From: an uncultured Collinsella sp. | GTDB taxonomy: Bacteria; Actinomycetota; Coriobacteriia; Coriobacteriales; Coriobacteriaceae | DNA: 5,709 nucleotides | Reading direction: 5' to 3' | Assembly (NCBI GenBank): GCA_902490245.1 | Contig: CABUDB010000118.1 | Coordinates: 1-5,709 of the forward strand | Shown: positions 1-5,709 of the stretch, piece after piece | Layout of the letters: each line of letters begins with the position of its first letter | How positions within the stretch are numbered: the stretch's first letter is position 1 | Translations under genes and position numbers: made by a program | The notes under the pieces: model-generated | The model's input: only the letters and a program-made list of their open reading frames with translations | Told to the model about the DNA's origin: nothing | The model's database searches: none

Positions 1-76
1 GGTAGCCCGTACCAGATTCGAACTGGTGATCTCCGCCTTGAGAGGGCGGCGTCCTAAACCGCTAGACGAACGGGCC
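1..76 (-). tRNA. tRNA-Glu (anticodon CTC), CCA end cut by the window edge
   Basis: Read on the minus strand from 76 down, the sequence folds into a full cloverleaf. The 7-bp acceptor (GGCCCGT with ACGGGCT, first pair G-U) closes at positions 76-70 and 10-4. There is a 4-bp D stem (GTCT/GGAC), a 5-bp anticodon stem CCGCC/GGCGG around loop CTCTCAA, and a T arm ACCAG-TTCGAAT-CTGGT. The anticodon is CTC, which reads GAG (Glu). The discriminator A is at 3, and positions 2-1 give CC, so the CCA tail looks genome-encoded with its last A just outside the window. It is the second gene of a two-tRNA transcript, 17 bp downstream of tRNA-Gln. Confidence 0.95.
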
Positions 77-93
77 ATATGTAGCAAATGCAA

Positions 94-167
94 TGGCTGG
101 GATGGAGGGAGTCGAACCCCCATTGACGGAACCAGAATCCGCTGTCCTGCCATTAGACGACATCCCA
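94..167 (-). tRNA. tRNA-Gln (anticodon CTG), CCA encoded
   Basis: On the minus strand from 167 the sequence forms a cloverleaf. The acceptor is TGGGATG/CATCCCA (the U1-A72 start typical of tRNA-Gln). The D stem is GTCT/GGAC. The anticodon stem GCGGA/TCCGT (one G-U) encloses loop TTCTGGT. The T arm is GGGGG-TTCGACT-CCCTC with one G-U pair. The anticodon CTG reads CAG (Gln). Discriminator G is followed by an encoded CCA at 96-94. It is the first gene of the transcript started by the promoter at 212-240 and is followed after 17 bp by tRNA-Glu. Confidence 0.95.
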
Positions 168-211
168 ATGACTGCATCGCTGCGCTCGGCTGTGCCTTTG
201 CGCAAGAAAGA

Positions 212-240
212 AATATACGGGAAGTCCCGCCGTGACGCAA
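212..240 (-). promoter_or_regulatory. Sigma-70-type promoter of the tRNA-Gln/Glu operon
   Basis: On the minus strand a -35 box TTGCGT (240-235) and a -10 box TATATT (217-212) are separated by exactly 17 bp. Transcription would begin near 205, about 38 nt before tRNA-Gln. Upstream of the -35, positions 245-260 read AAAAAAGTCAAAATTA on the minus strand, the kind of A/T-rich stretch that acts as an UP element on stable-RNA promoters. The spacer holds a small dyad (CGGGA/TCCCG, 218-229). The boxes are seen directly; promoter activity is inferred from their match and position. Confidence 0.75.
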
Positions 241-248
241 GCCCTAAT

Positions 249-286
249 TTTGACTTTTTTGAAATTCAGTCAAATTGGCCTAATTT
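249..286. repeat. A/T-rich dyad and direct octamer repeat between divergent genes
   Basis: TTTGACT (249-255) and AGTCAAA (268-274) form a perfect 7-bp inverted repeat around a 12-nt centre. The octamer CCTAATTT occurs at 243-250 and again at 279-286. The block sits just upstream of the tRNA promoter, in the spacer shared with the plus-strand gene starting at 444. It may be an UP element or a protein-binding site. No known operator is recognised. Apart from this, the rest of the 168-443 interval shows no gene. Confidence 0.4.
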
Positions 287-364
287 AGTCCAACCAGTGA
301 AGGACCTGTGAAGCCGACCGCTGTACACGAAGGACAAAACGCCGCGAGCGGTAGCCGTCAACCG

Positions 365-393
365 TTGGCAGATTCTACCGCGAAAACGATAGC
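365..393 (+). promoter_or_regulatory. Weak candidate promoter for the 444-854 ORF
   Basis: TTGGCA (365-370) matches a -35 box at four of six positions. It is followed after 17 bp by GATAGC (388-393), which matches the -10 consensus at only three. It would start an mRNA about 45 nt ahead of the ATG at 444. It is the best plus-strand pair I found in the spacer but is poor, so it is tentative. Confidence 0.22.
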
Positions 394-443
394 ACCAGGC
401 AACACAATCGAGGTATCAATGATCGCGTAGATATCGAGGCGCC

Positions 444-854
444 ATGGACGAAGAGCTTGATTACCTATGGGAGACCCTGGGCCTCGAGATCACTGCTGAC
501 CTTTGGCCCGAACGGGACAAAATCCATCCCACACTGCGCCCCGCCATCACGGTGATGCAGGCAAACTACCGCCGTGCATCCTTTTTGATCATGCGGATGT
601 CATGGCACGCGGGACTCCCCGACCTTAAGCGAATCCAGGCAAGCCTCGTCGAGCTGTCCGGCATGCCGACCGTTATATCCGAGACGAACCTGGAGCGGCG
701 GCAGCGCGAGCGCCTGCAGCGGCAACGGATTCCGTTTATCTGCCCCGGCATTCAGGCATACCTGCCCTTTATGGACGAAGAGTACTGGAGCGACACGCCC
801 GACAAGCACGTAAAGATCTACGACCCACACGAATGGGCGCAGCTGGAAGACTGA
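444..854 (+). CDS. Small cytoplasmic protein of unknown function
   Basis: An ATG-started ORF of 136 residues, acidic at both ends, with no signal peptide or membrane segment. An in-frame TGA at 420-422 limits the start to this ATG. The only Shine-Dalgarno-like sequence is GAGG at 436-439, just 4 nt away, so initiation looks weak. The middle and C-terminal half contain a run of basic residues (LERRQRERLQRQ, about 82-93) followed by IPFICPGIQAYLPFM (about 95-109). From memory, this 'QR..L...IPFI.PG.Q.YLPF' pattern resembles the segment before the winged-helix domain in some larger MarR-like regulators of Gram-positive bacteria. No winged helix follows here, because the protein ends 27 residues later. 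It could be a short stand-alone family or a remnant of a longer gene. It is divergent from the tRNA operon and convergent with the ArsC/Spx-like gene. Coding is likely from its length and family-like pattern; function is not assigned. Confidence 0.6.
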   Translation: MDEELDYLWETLGLEITADLWPERDKIHPTLRPAITVMQANYRRASFLIMRMSWHAGLPDLKRIQASLVELSGMPTVISETNLERRQRERLQRQRIPFICPGIQAYLPFMDEEYWSDTPDKHVKIYDPHEWAQLED

Positions 855-871
855 CTGGGGCAGGCCCGCCG

Positions 872-983
872 GCGGAAAGTGCGTCCCATTCTGGAAGCGA
901 ATTCCGGGGCGCAGTTTCCCGTAGAGCCTCCAACCGGAAAGCACATCCCAGAATCAGCACTCAAAACGGGTCGCACTTTCCGC
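872..983. repeat. Two 46-bp palindromic modules (four alternating 14-bp motifs)
   Basis: A 14-bp motif close to GGAAAGTGCGTCCC occurs four times in alternating orientation: plus at 874-887, minus at 906-919, plus at 936-949, minus at 968-981. Motif starts are 32, 30 and 32 bp apart. The copies read GGAAAGTGCGTCCC, GGAAACTGCGCCCC, GGAAAGCACATCCC and GGAAAGTGCGACCC in their own orientation. Motifs 1-2 and 3-4 each enclose 18 bp, giving two 46-bp inverted-repeat modules 16 bp apart. The outermost arms (872-887 and 968-983) match over 15 of 16 bp, so one large stem is also possible. The block fills the gap between two converging genes and ends 5 bp short of the ArsC/Spx-like stop codon. A role as a dispersed REP-like element or a two-way transcription barrier is inferred. 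Confidence 0.75.
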
Positions 984-988
984 AGCTG

Positions 989-1348
989 CTACAGCAACGC
1001 CTCGGCCCAAGCCGCTTCCCTAAAGCCGGGAATCGCAAAGTCGTCGCCCACCAGCAGCGGGCGCTTGACCAGCATGCCGTCGGTCGCCAGCAGCTCGTAG
1101 CACTCCCGATCCGTCATGCCCGCATCCAGACGCGCCTTCAGGCCCAGCTCTCGATATTTCATGCCCGACGAATTAAAGAAGCGCCGCACCGGCAGCCCCG
1201 AACGGGCAATCCAGATCGCAAGCTCATCAGCCGTGGGATTGTCCAAAACGATATCGCGGTCGATATACTCTACCCCATGTTCGTCCAGCCATGCCTTGGC
1301 CTTCTTACAGGTCGAGCACTTGGGATATTCAACAAACAGTACGGTCAT
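989..1348 (-). CDS. ArsC/Spx-family thioredoxin-fold protein (arsenate reductase-like)
   Basis: A protein of 119 residues, the usual length for the ArsC/Spx/YusI family. It opens with a beta strand (TVLFVEYP) and the redox motif CSTC (C11, C14) followed by KKAKAWLDEHG, then 'VEYIDRDI'. The family signature KRPLLV is at 95-100, containing the conserved Arg, with the C-terminal GFREAAWAEAL at 108-118. Members are either glutaredoxin- or thioredoxin-coupled arsenate reductases or Spx-like RNA polymerase-binding regulators. The sequence does not decide between these, and no ars genes lie nearby, so a reductase or redox role of unknown substrate is the safest call. The ATG at 1348 is chosen because GGAGG lies 6 nt upstream; a longer in-frame reading to 1387 has an unrelated N-terminus. 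The gene follows mupG by 92 bp on the same strand and ends with TAG beside the palindromic repeat. Confidence 0.88.
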   Translation of the reverse strand: MTVLFVEYPKCSTCKKAKAWLDEHGVEYIDRDIVLDNPTADELAIWIARSGLPVRRFFNSSGMKYRELGLKARLDAGMTDRECYELLATDGMLVKRPLLVGDDFAIPGFREAAWAEALL

Positions 1349-1354
1349 GGGAAT

Positions 1355-1359
1355 CCTCC
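1355..1359 (-). promoter_or_regulatory. Shine-Dalgarno site fixing the ArsC/Spx-like start
   Basis: GGAGG on the minus strand ends 6 nt before the ATG at 1348. It supports that start over the upstream in-frame Met at 1387, which would add 13 residues not expected for the family. Confidence 0.85.
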
Positions 1360-1411
1360 GAATATGAATCGGCCAACGCAGGCACACGCCACACGAGGCG
1401 ACTTCGTATGA

Positions 1412-1429
1412 TGGGCCAATTGTAGCCCA
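1412..1429 (-). promoter_or_regulatory. Candidate -10 box inside a dyad, upstream of the ArsC/Spx-like gene
   Basis: Minus-strand TACAAT (1424-1419) matches the -10 consensus at five of six positions and would give a leader of about 64 nt. It sits inside an inverted repeat TGGGC (1412-1416) / GCCCA (1425-1429). No convincing -35 lies 16-18 bp upstream, where the mupG stop region reads CGTTTA. The dyad has no U-tract, so it is not a normal terminator for mupG. Promoter, operator or chance are all possible. Confidence 0.3.
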
Positions 1430-1440
1430 CAGGTCACACG

Positions 1441-2493
1441 CTAAACGAACCGTACCCCGAATCCGCGTTTGATGAACGGCAGCAGCTCCATTGCCTCGGG
1501 CGTGATATGGCCCGCAACGTTCATGCGCTCGTCACCGGGAAGATCGACCCGCGCAATCTCAAGCTCGCCTTCGTAGCGCCCATATCCGCTATTGCTCACA
1601 GCGATCGACCCCACCTTTCGCGGCAGGCCGGCTCCGGCATCCGTCGGCACGGAATCCGGCTTAAGCTTCGTGCGTGACTCCTGAGACCTAAAGATGAGGA
1701 CGCTCGAGTCGGGCCGGTCGTGATGAATCTGCCCGCGCACATAGGCATAACCGGGCTCAAGCTCGCATTGCAGGTCCACGTATCCGGCGGAAACTTGAGC
1801 AAACTGCGCCCAGCCCGCATCGGAAAGATCGGGGTCGCCGACCAACACAATGTCGCAATCGGCGCCATGTGCAAGCTCAAGCATATTGAGAGCAACCTTT
1901 GACGCGCGACCGCGCTGCGCCTCGACCGTCGGCAGTCCCTCGAATACCGGCCCGCGAACGTTAGCATCACCCGGCACAAAAGCCATGATTTCGAATCCAA
2001 GCGCCGCAAGACGAAGATTCACCCGAGCAATGTCCTCCAGAGCTAAACCGGTATAAGGCTTGGGGTAAAAATTGTGGCAGGCGGCAAAACGAGTCACATC
2101 GGCACCGGCCTCACGCCACGATGCGATTTCATCAGAACTCACCGTCGATGCATTGACCACAATGCGAAATACACCGGACAGCTCCGCGACCCGCTGGGCG
2201 CTAAAGCCATAGTCCAAACGAAGGTATTCCAACCCCAGATCACGCAGGTCCTCGATGCGCTCAAGCCCAAGCAAATCGCACGTGCGAGGCCCCACATCGG
2301 CAATGAGCGCAATGCCGCGGGCGGAAAGCAGCGACAGCACATGACGGACCTTATCGGCATACGCCGCTCCCCCATCCTCGGGAATATGCAGCGAGGTGAA
2401 CGCATAGCGCGCACCTGCCGCGGCACCACGTTCAATCGTCCGCTCAATATCCTGCAGAGGGCCGGAAAGATAAATCGAAATACCCGTTTTCAC
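1441..2493 (-). CDS. mupG: MupG-type 6-phospho-N-acetylmuramidase (DUF871 family)
   Basis: A protein of 350 residues, the usual length for the DUF871/MupG family. The family enzyme, defined in S. aureus, hydrolyses cytoplasmic MurNAc-6-phosphate-GlcNAc to MurNAc-6P and GlcNAc. The N-terminal part (about 1-240) is a TIM-barrel glycosidase domain: it opens with GISIYLSG, and continues with TSLHIPED (33-40), LRLDYGF (91-97), the strongly family-typical HNFYPKPYTGL (140-150) and GLPTVEAQRG (186-195). The remaining ~110 residues form the smaller C-terminal domain, ending FIKRGFGVRFV. No signal peptide is seen, as expected for an enzyme acting on a PTS-imported phosphosugar. The start is GTG at 2493, with AAGGAG 9 nt upstream. 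It lies 117 bp downstream of murP, but a strong terminator occupies that gap, so it may be expressed below murP or by readthrough. The neighbours murP and murQ support the substrate assignment. Confidence 0.9.
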   Translation of the reverse strand: MKTGISIYLSGPLQDIERTIERGAAAGARYAFTSLHIPEDGGAAYADKVRHVLSLLSARGIALIADVGPRTCDLLGLERIEDLRDLGLEYLRLDYGFSAQRVAELSGVFRIVVNASTVSSDEIASWREAGADVTRFAACHNFYPKPYTGLALEDIARVNLRLAALGFEIMAFVPGDANVRGPVFEGLPTVEAQRGRASKVALNMLELAHGADCDIVLVGDPDLSDAGWAQFAQVSAGYVDLQCELEPGYAYVRGQIHHDRPDSSVLIFRSQESRTKLKPDSVPTDAGAGLPRKVGSIAVSNSGYGRYEGELEIARVDLPGDERMNVAGHITPEAMELLPFIKRGFGVRFV

Positions 2494-2509
2494 GCTTCAA
2501 CGCTCCTTT

Positions 2510-2543
2510 AAAAAAGGCCGGCGGAGCAGCTAGCCCCGCCGGC
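2510..2543 (-). terminator. Intrinsic terminator between murP and mupG
   Basis: On the minus strand the arm GCCGGCGG (2543-2536) pairs perfectly with CCGCCGGC (2524-2517). After one mismatch, two more G-C pairs (2534-2533 with 2527-2526) close a 5-nt loop. One C (2516) and then six T (2515-2510) follow. This is a textbook rho-independent terminator for minus-strand transcripts leaving murP. The U-tract ends one base before the mupG Shine-Dalgarno (2508-2503). The plus strand lacks a U-tract after the hairpin, so it is one-directional. Confidence 0.88.
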
Positions 2544-2584
2544 ACAACCATAACATCAAGAAATCTGCCGCGCGCCGCGAACCC

Positions 2585-2600
2585 CGAGCAACACGGCTCG
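2585..2600 (-). other. Short hairpin just after the murP stop
   Basis: CGAGC (2585-2589) and GCTCG (2596-2600) form a 5-bp stem with a 6-nt loop, starting 10 bases past the murP stop codon. No T-run follows on the minus strand, so it is not a terminator by itself. It might protect the murP mRNA 3' end or be chance in GC-rich DNA. Confidence 0.3.
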
Positions 2601-2610
2601 CGATATCAAA

Positions 2611-4041
2611 CTACTCGCCAAAGAACTCGTTGATCTTCTGCTCGTCGACGCCAAAGAACCACGTCAGGACAAAGCCAGCGGCATAGGCAAGCAGCATAGC
2701 GGCAACGTAGCCGAGCTGCTGGCCAGGAACAACGATCAGCAGGCCAAACAGACCGGAAACGCCCTGAGAAACCGTGCCAATGTGAAGCAGCGCCGCGAGC
2801 GCGCCGCCAAATCCGGCACCCAGGCAGGCCGTCACAAACGGACGAACGAGCGGCAGCGTAACAGCATACATCAGAGGCTCGCCCACACCCAGGATTCCAA
2901 CGGGAATGGACTCGGCGACGTACTTCTTGAGCTTGGCGTTCTTGGTCTTAAAGTACAGCGCCAGACCGGCACCGACCTGACCGCCGCCAGCCATCATAAG
3001 GATGGGCAGCAGGTAATTGATACCCTTGGTAGCGCCGTCGGGATCGTTGAGCATAGCGTGGATCGGCGTGAGCGCCTGATGCAGGCCGACGGACACCAGC
3101 GGCAAGAAGCCTGCCGACAGGATATAGCCGCCCAGGACGCCCAGCTTCTCGAAGATAAAGGTCAAAACGCTAAAGATGGCAGTCGTCAGCCATGCGCCAA
3201 CCGGCTGGATGACGAGCATCAGAGCAAAGGCGCCGATGATGAGCACCAGCAGCGGGGACAGGAACGTGTCGAGTGCGTTGGGCATAATCTTGCGAATCTG
3301 ACGCTCCATCCAGGCAAAAAATGCACCAGCGATGAGAGCCGCGATCATGCCGCCCGCTGCGGGGTTGTACTGCGCATTGGTGAGCGGCAGCAGAATGGCA
3401 GTGGCAGGATCAGCCGCGCCAGGCGCAAGCAGGGGCATGGCACTGTTGGCGATACACATCATGCCGGCGATGCCGCCCAGCGCAGCGGAGCCACCAAACT
3501 CACGTGCCGCGTTATAGCCCACCAAGATGGGCAGATAGGCAAACAGGGCCCATCCCATGGAACGAATGCCCTGGTACCACCACTCGCCTGCAAGCGCGCC
3601 TGCCGTCGATACGTTAATGACGTTGCAGATACCGTTGATGAGGCCAGCCGCAATGATGCCGGGAAGCAGGGCGACGAAGACATTGGAAATCTTCTTGAGG
3701 AAGGCCTGAACCGGCTTGGACTCGTACTTGGCCTTCTGCGCGGCCTTGTTCGTGGCCGCAGCGTCAACCACGCTCTCGTCAGCAACGCCTTTCGCAAGGC
3801 CGGTGAGCTTGGAGAACTCCTCGAGCACCTTATTCACCTTGCCCGGACCCAACACGATCTGCATCGTGTCGTCCTCGACCAGGCCCATCACGCCGTCGAG
3901 TGCCTTAATGCCCTCCGTGTCGACGCTGCCCGTGTCTTTGACGGTCACGCGCAGGCGCGTCATGCACGCCGCGTTTGCCAGCACGTTGTCTTTACCGCCC
4001 AGAAGGTCCAGCAGCTTTTGAGCCAGCTCTTTGTTCGTCAT
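2611..4041 (-). CDS. murP: PTS EIIBC permease, N-acetylmuramic acid type (MurP)
   Basis: A protein of 476 residues of the glucose/sucrose PTS superfamily. It imports a sugar across the cytoplasmic membrane while phosphorylating it. The EIIB domain (about 1-85) has the phosphoacceptor cysteine C26 in the motif CMTRLRVTV. A charged linker (about 86-115) leads to a polytopic EIIC domain (about 118-465) with many hydrophobic segments, a PALTPIHA-like stretch at HQALTPIHA (321-329) and the substrate-site motif GEPLMY (387-392). There is no EIIA domain after 476, as in E. coli MurP, so phosphate must come from a Crr-like EIIA elsewhere. Substrate is inferred from the flanking murQ, mupG and murR-like genes: MurNAc, or the disaccharide MurNAc-GlcNAc as in S. 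aureus. On sequence alone a sucrose- or trehalose-type specificity could not be excluded. The ATG at 4041 has AAGGAGG 4 nt upstream. It follows murQ by 57 bp with no terminator between. Confidence 0.9.
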   Translation of the reverse strand: MTNKELAQKLLDLLGGKDNVLANAACMTRLRVTVKDTGSVDTEGIKALDGVMGLVEDDTMQIVLGPGKVNKVLEEFSKLTGLAKGVADESVVDAAATNKAAQKAKYESKPVQAFLKKISNVFVALLPGIIAAGLINGICNVINVSTAGALAGEWWYQGIRSMGWALFAYLPILVGYNAAREFGGSAALGGIAGMMCIANSAMPLLAPGAADPATAILLPLTNAQYNPAAGGMIAALIAGAFFAWMERQIRKIMPNALDTFLSPLLVLIIGAFALMLVIQPVGAWLTTAIFSVLTFIFEKLGVLGGYILSAGFLPLVSVGLHQALTPIHAMLNDPDGATKGINYLLPILMMAGGGQVGAGLALYFKTKNAKLKKYVAESIPVGILGVGEPLMYAVTLPLVRPFVTACLGAGFGGALAALLHIGTVSQGVSGLFGLLIVVPGQQLGYVAAMLLAYAAGFVLTWFFGVDEQKINEFFGE

Positions 4042-4098
4042 TACTCCTCCTTGTATTGGGTATCTCGTTTGGATGTCATATCAGCTCACGCCGCGCAC

Positions 4099-5022
<924 letters not shown>

Positions 5023-5028
5023 TTCATT

Positions 5029-5034
5029 CACCTC
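5029..5034 (-). promoter_or_regulatory. murQ Shine-Dalgarno overlapping the upstream stop codon
   Basis: Minus-strand GAGGTG (5034-5029) lies 6 nt before the murQ ATG at 5022. It shares two bases with the TGA stop (5035-5033) of the preceding SIS-domain ORF. A ribosome ending there would sit on the murQ start region, which points to translational coupling. Confidence 0.75.
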
Positions 5035-5611
5035 ATCTTTCCTGTTTCTCGATGTAGTTTTGCTTAATGACATGCGTCGCCCGCTCGTAGTCGCTGGCAA
5101 CGTAAGCAGCGTACAGGGCATCGACAACCATAAGCTGGGCCATACGCGAAGCCATGGCACCGCTGCGGACCAAGGGCTCACTCGCAGCGACGCCGAGCAC
5201 GGCATCGGCCATGGCGGCAAGCTTGGACGACCCATCTACTTTGGTCACGGCCACAACGGGACAGTTGTGACGTTGAGCCTCGACGGTGCAGTCCAGCACT
5301 TCTTGCGTTAAGCCCGAGTAGCTAAAGGCAATTGCCATATCGCCCTCATGCATGTTCTTGGCACACAAGAGCTGATCATGCCAGTCGTCGTACAGATGGC
5401 ACTCTTTGTCGACACGCATGAGCTTTTGCGCCAGATCGTGCGCGACCAAACGAGAGGCACCAATACCGAACAGATTGACCGCGCGTGCCCGCTTAAGATG
5501 GGCCGCGCATCGCTCCAAGACGGCGTAATCGAGCGTTCGCGCCGTCGCCTCGATCGTGCGCACGTTGCTTTTCATCACCTTCCCCACGATACGTTCGACG
5601 CTGTCATCCAT
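5033..5611 (-). CDS. murR: SIS domain of an RpiR/MurR-type regulator, separated from its HTH
   Basis: The open frame gives 192 residues that match the C-terminal half of RpiR-family regulators, whose full length is about 280. The linker helix DSVERIVGKVMKSNVRTIEAT precedes a SIS phosphosugar-binding domain with VNLFGIGASRLVA (46-57), SYSGLTQEV (97-105) and the RpiR-typical RSGAMASRMAQLMVVDALY (149-167). In MurR this domain binds MurNAc-6P. The usual N-terminal DNA-binding HTH is not in this ORF; its end is in the same frame upstream, cut off by a TAG at 5639-5641. Translation could restart at the ATG at 5611, which has GAGG 8 nt upstream, giving a SIS-only protein without DNA binding. The gene name rests on family plus the adjacent murQ, murP and mupG. 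Whether a functional product is made is unknown, and a sequencing error at the TAG is the main alternative. Confidence 0.75.
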   Translation of the reverse strand: MDDSVERIVGKVMKSNVRTIEATARTLDYAVLERCAAHLKRARAVNLFGIGASRLVAHDLAQKLMRVDKECHLYDDWHDQLLCAKNMHEGDMAIAFSYSGLTQEVLDCTVEAQRHNCPVVAVTKVDGSSKLAAMADAVLGVAASEPLVRSGAMASRMAQLMVVDALYAAYVASDYERATHVIKQNYIEKQER

Positions 5612-5638
5612 GGAGATGTCCTCGAGGGCTACGTCTTT

Positions 5639-5709
5639 CTAGTAGCCCAAGCCTGCCAGCTTGGCAATCAGTTCGCGCTGGAACTCCTCGTAGCCCGCAA
5701 GACCCAAAC
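5639..5709 (-). pseudogene. murR: End of the RpiR/MurR HTH region, stopped by an in-frame TAG (partial)
   Basis: In the same minus-strand frame as the SIS ORF, positions 5707-5642 translate to LGLAGYEEFQRELIAKLAGLGY. This fits the 'LG..GY.EF...L...L' segment that ends the HTH domain of RpiR regulators. The next codon, 5641-5639, is TAG. After it come nine codons (KDVALEDIS) and the Met at 5611, joining without a shift to the SIS part. A single base change from a sense codon (for example CAG to TAG) would explain this. The gene's start lies beyond the window. The reading frame is seen directly; the claim of a nonsense mutation is inferred from family architecture. Confidence 0.7.

Noticed and set aside
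26..311. Two small plus-strand ORFs over the tRNA genes
   Set aside because: They are translations of the antisense strand of two well-folded tRNAs and their promoter.
855..871. Rho-independent terminator directly after the 444-854 ORF
   Set aside because: The GC-rich palindrome CCGCCGGCGG (866-875) is present but no T-run follows on the plus strand.
872..983. CRISPR array reading of the regularly spaced repeats
   Set aside because: The motif alternates orientation, is only 14 bp and is degenerate, with four copies and no cas genes. CRISPR repeats are direct and near-identical.
833..1411. Plus-strand open frame of 192 codons across the repeat and the ArsC/Spx-like gene
   Set aside because: It runs antisense to a convincing ArsC/Spx-family gene and through the palindromic repeats. 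The product is low-complexity and basic with no ribosome-binding support.
5023..5235. Upstream extension of murQ to a start at 5235
   Set aside because: The extra 71 residues overlap the SIS-domain ORF out of frame and do not resemble MurQ. The ATG at 5022 has a good ribosome-binding site and matches the family N-terminus.
5639..5641. TAG as a recoded codon (pyrrolysine or readthrough) in murR
   Set aside because: The genes at 989, 1441, 2611 and 4099 all end in TAG in this window, so TAG is a normal stop here. No recoding element is apparent. A nonsense mutation or restart is simpler.

Overview
This 5.7-kb window is a moderately GC-rich bacterial chromosome segment. The GC level, the PTS-based sugar metabolism and the family make-up suggest an anaerobic gut actinobacterium of the Coriobacteriia (Collinsella/Olsenella-like). 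That assignment is inferred from general resemblance and was not tested. Most genes are on the minus strand, so they are described here from right to left.

Layout. Positions 1-240 hold a two-gene tRNA operon on the minus strand, tRNA-Gln(CTG) then tRNA-Glu(CTC), with a well-formed promoter. Divergent from it, a small plus-strand ORF (444-854) encodes an unassigned protein. It faces a minus-strand ArsC/Spx-family protein (989-1348). Between these convergent genes lies an unusual element: four copies of a 14-bp motif in alternating orientation, forming two equal 46-bp palindromic modules. From 1441 to the right edge the minus strand carries a peptidoglycan amino-sugar salvage cluster in transcription order murR (interrupted) - murQ - murP - mupG.

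How the salvage genes fit together. MurP (PTS EIIBC) would import and phosphorylate MurNAc or MurNAc-GlcNAc. MupG (DUF871 6-phospho-N-acetylmuramidase) would split the phosphorylated disaccharide into MurNAc-6P and GlcNAc. MurQ would remove the D-lactyl ether from MurNAc-6P to give GlcNAc-6P and D-lactate. MurR (RpiR type, HTH + SIS) would sense MurNAc-6P. No EIIA domain is encoded here, so MurP must borrow one. The gene set matches the S. aureus and B. subtilis MurNAc recycling clusters, so the pathway itself is known.

Most notable. (1) murR carries an in-frame TAG at 5639-5641 between its HTH end and its SIS domain. The same frame stays open and family-like on both sides, so the regulator is split, or a free-standing SIS protein is made by restart at 5611. 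(2) A strong intrinsic terminator lies between murP and mupG, with its U-tract directly against the mupG ribosome-binding site. (3) The alternating palindromic repeat at 872-983. I found no CRISPR array, transposase or clearly novel multi-gene system.
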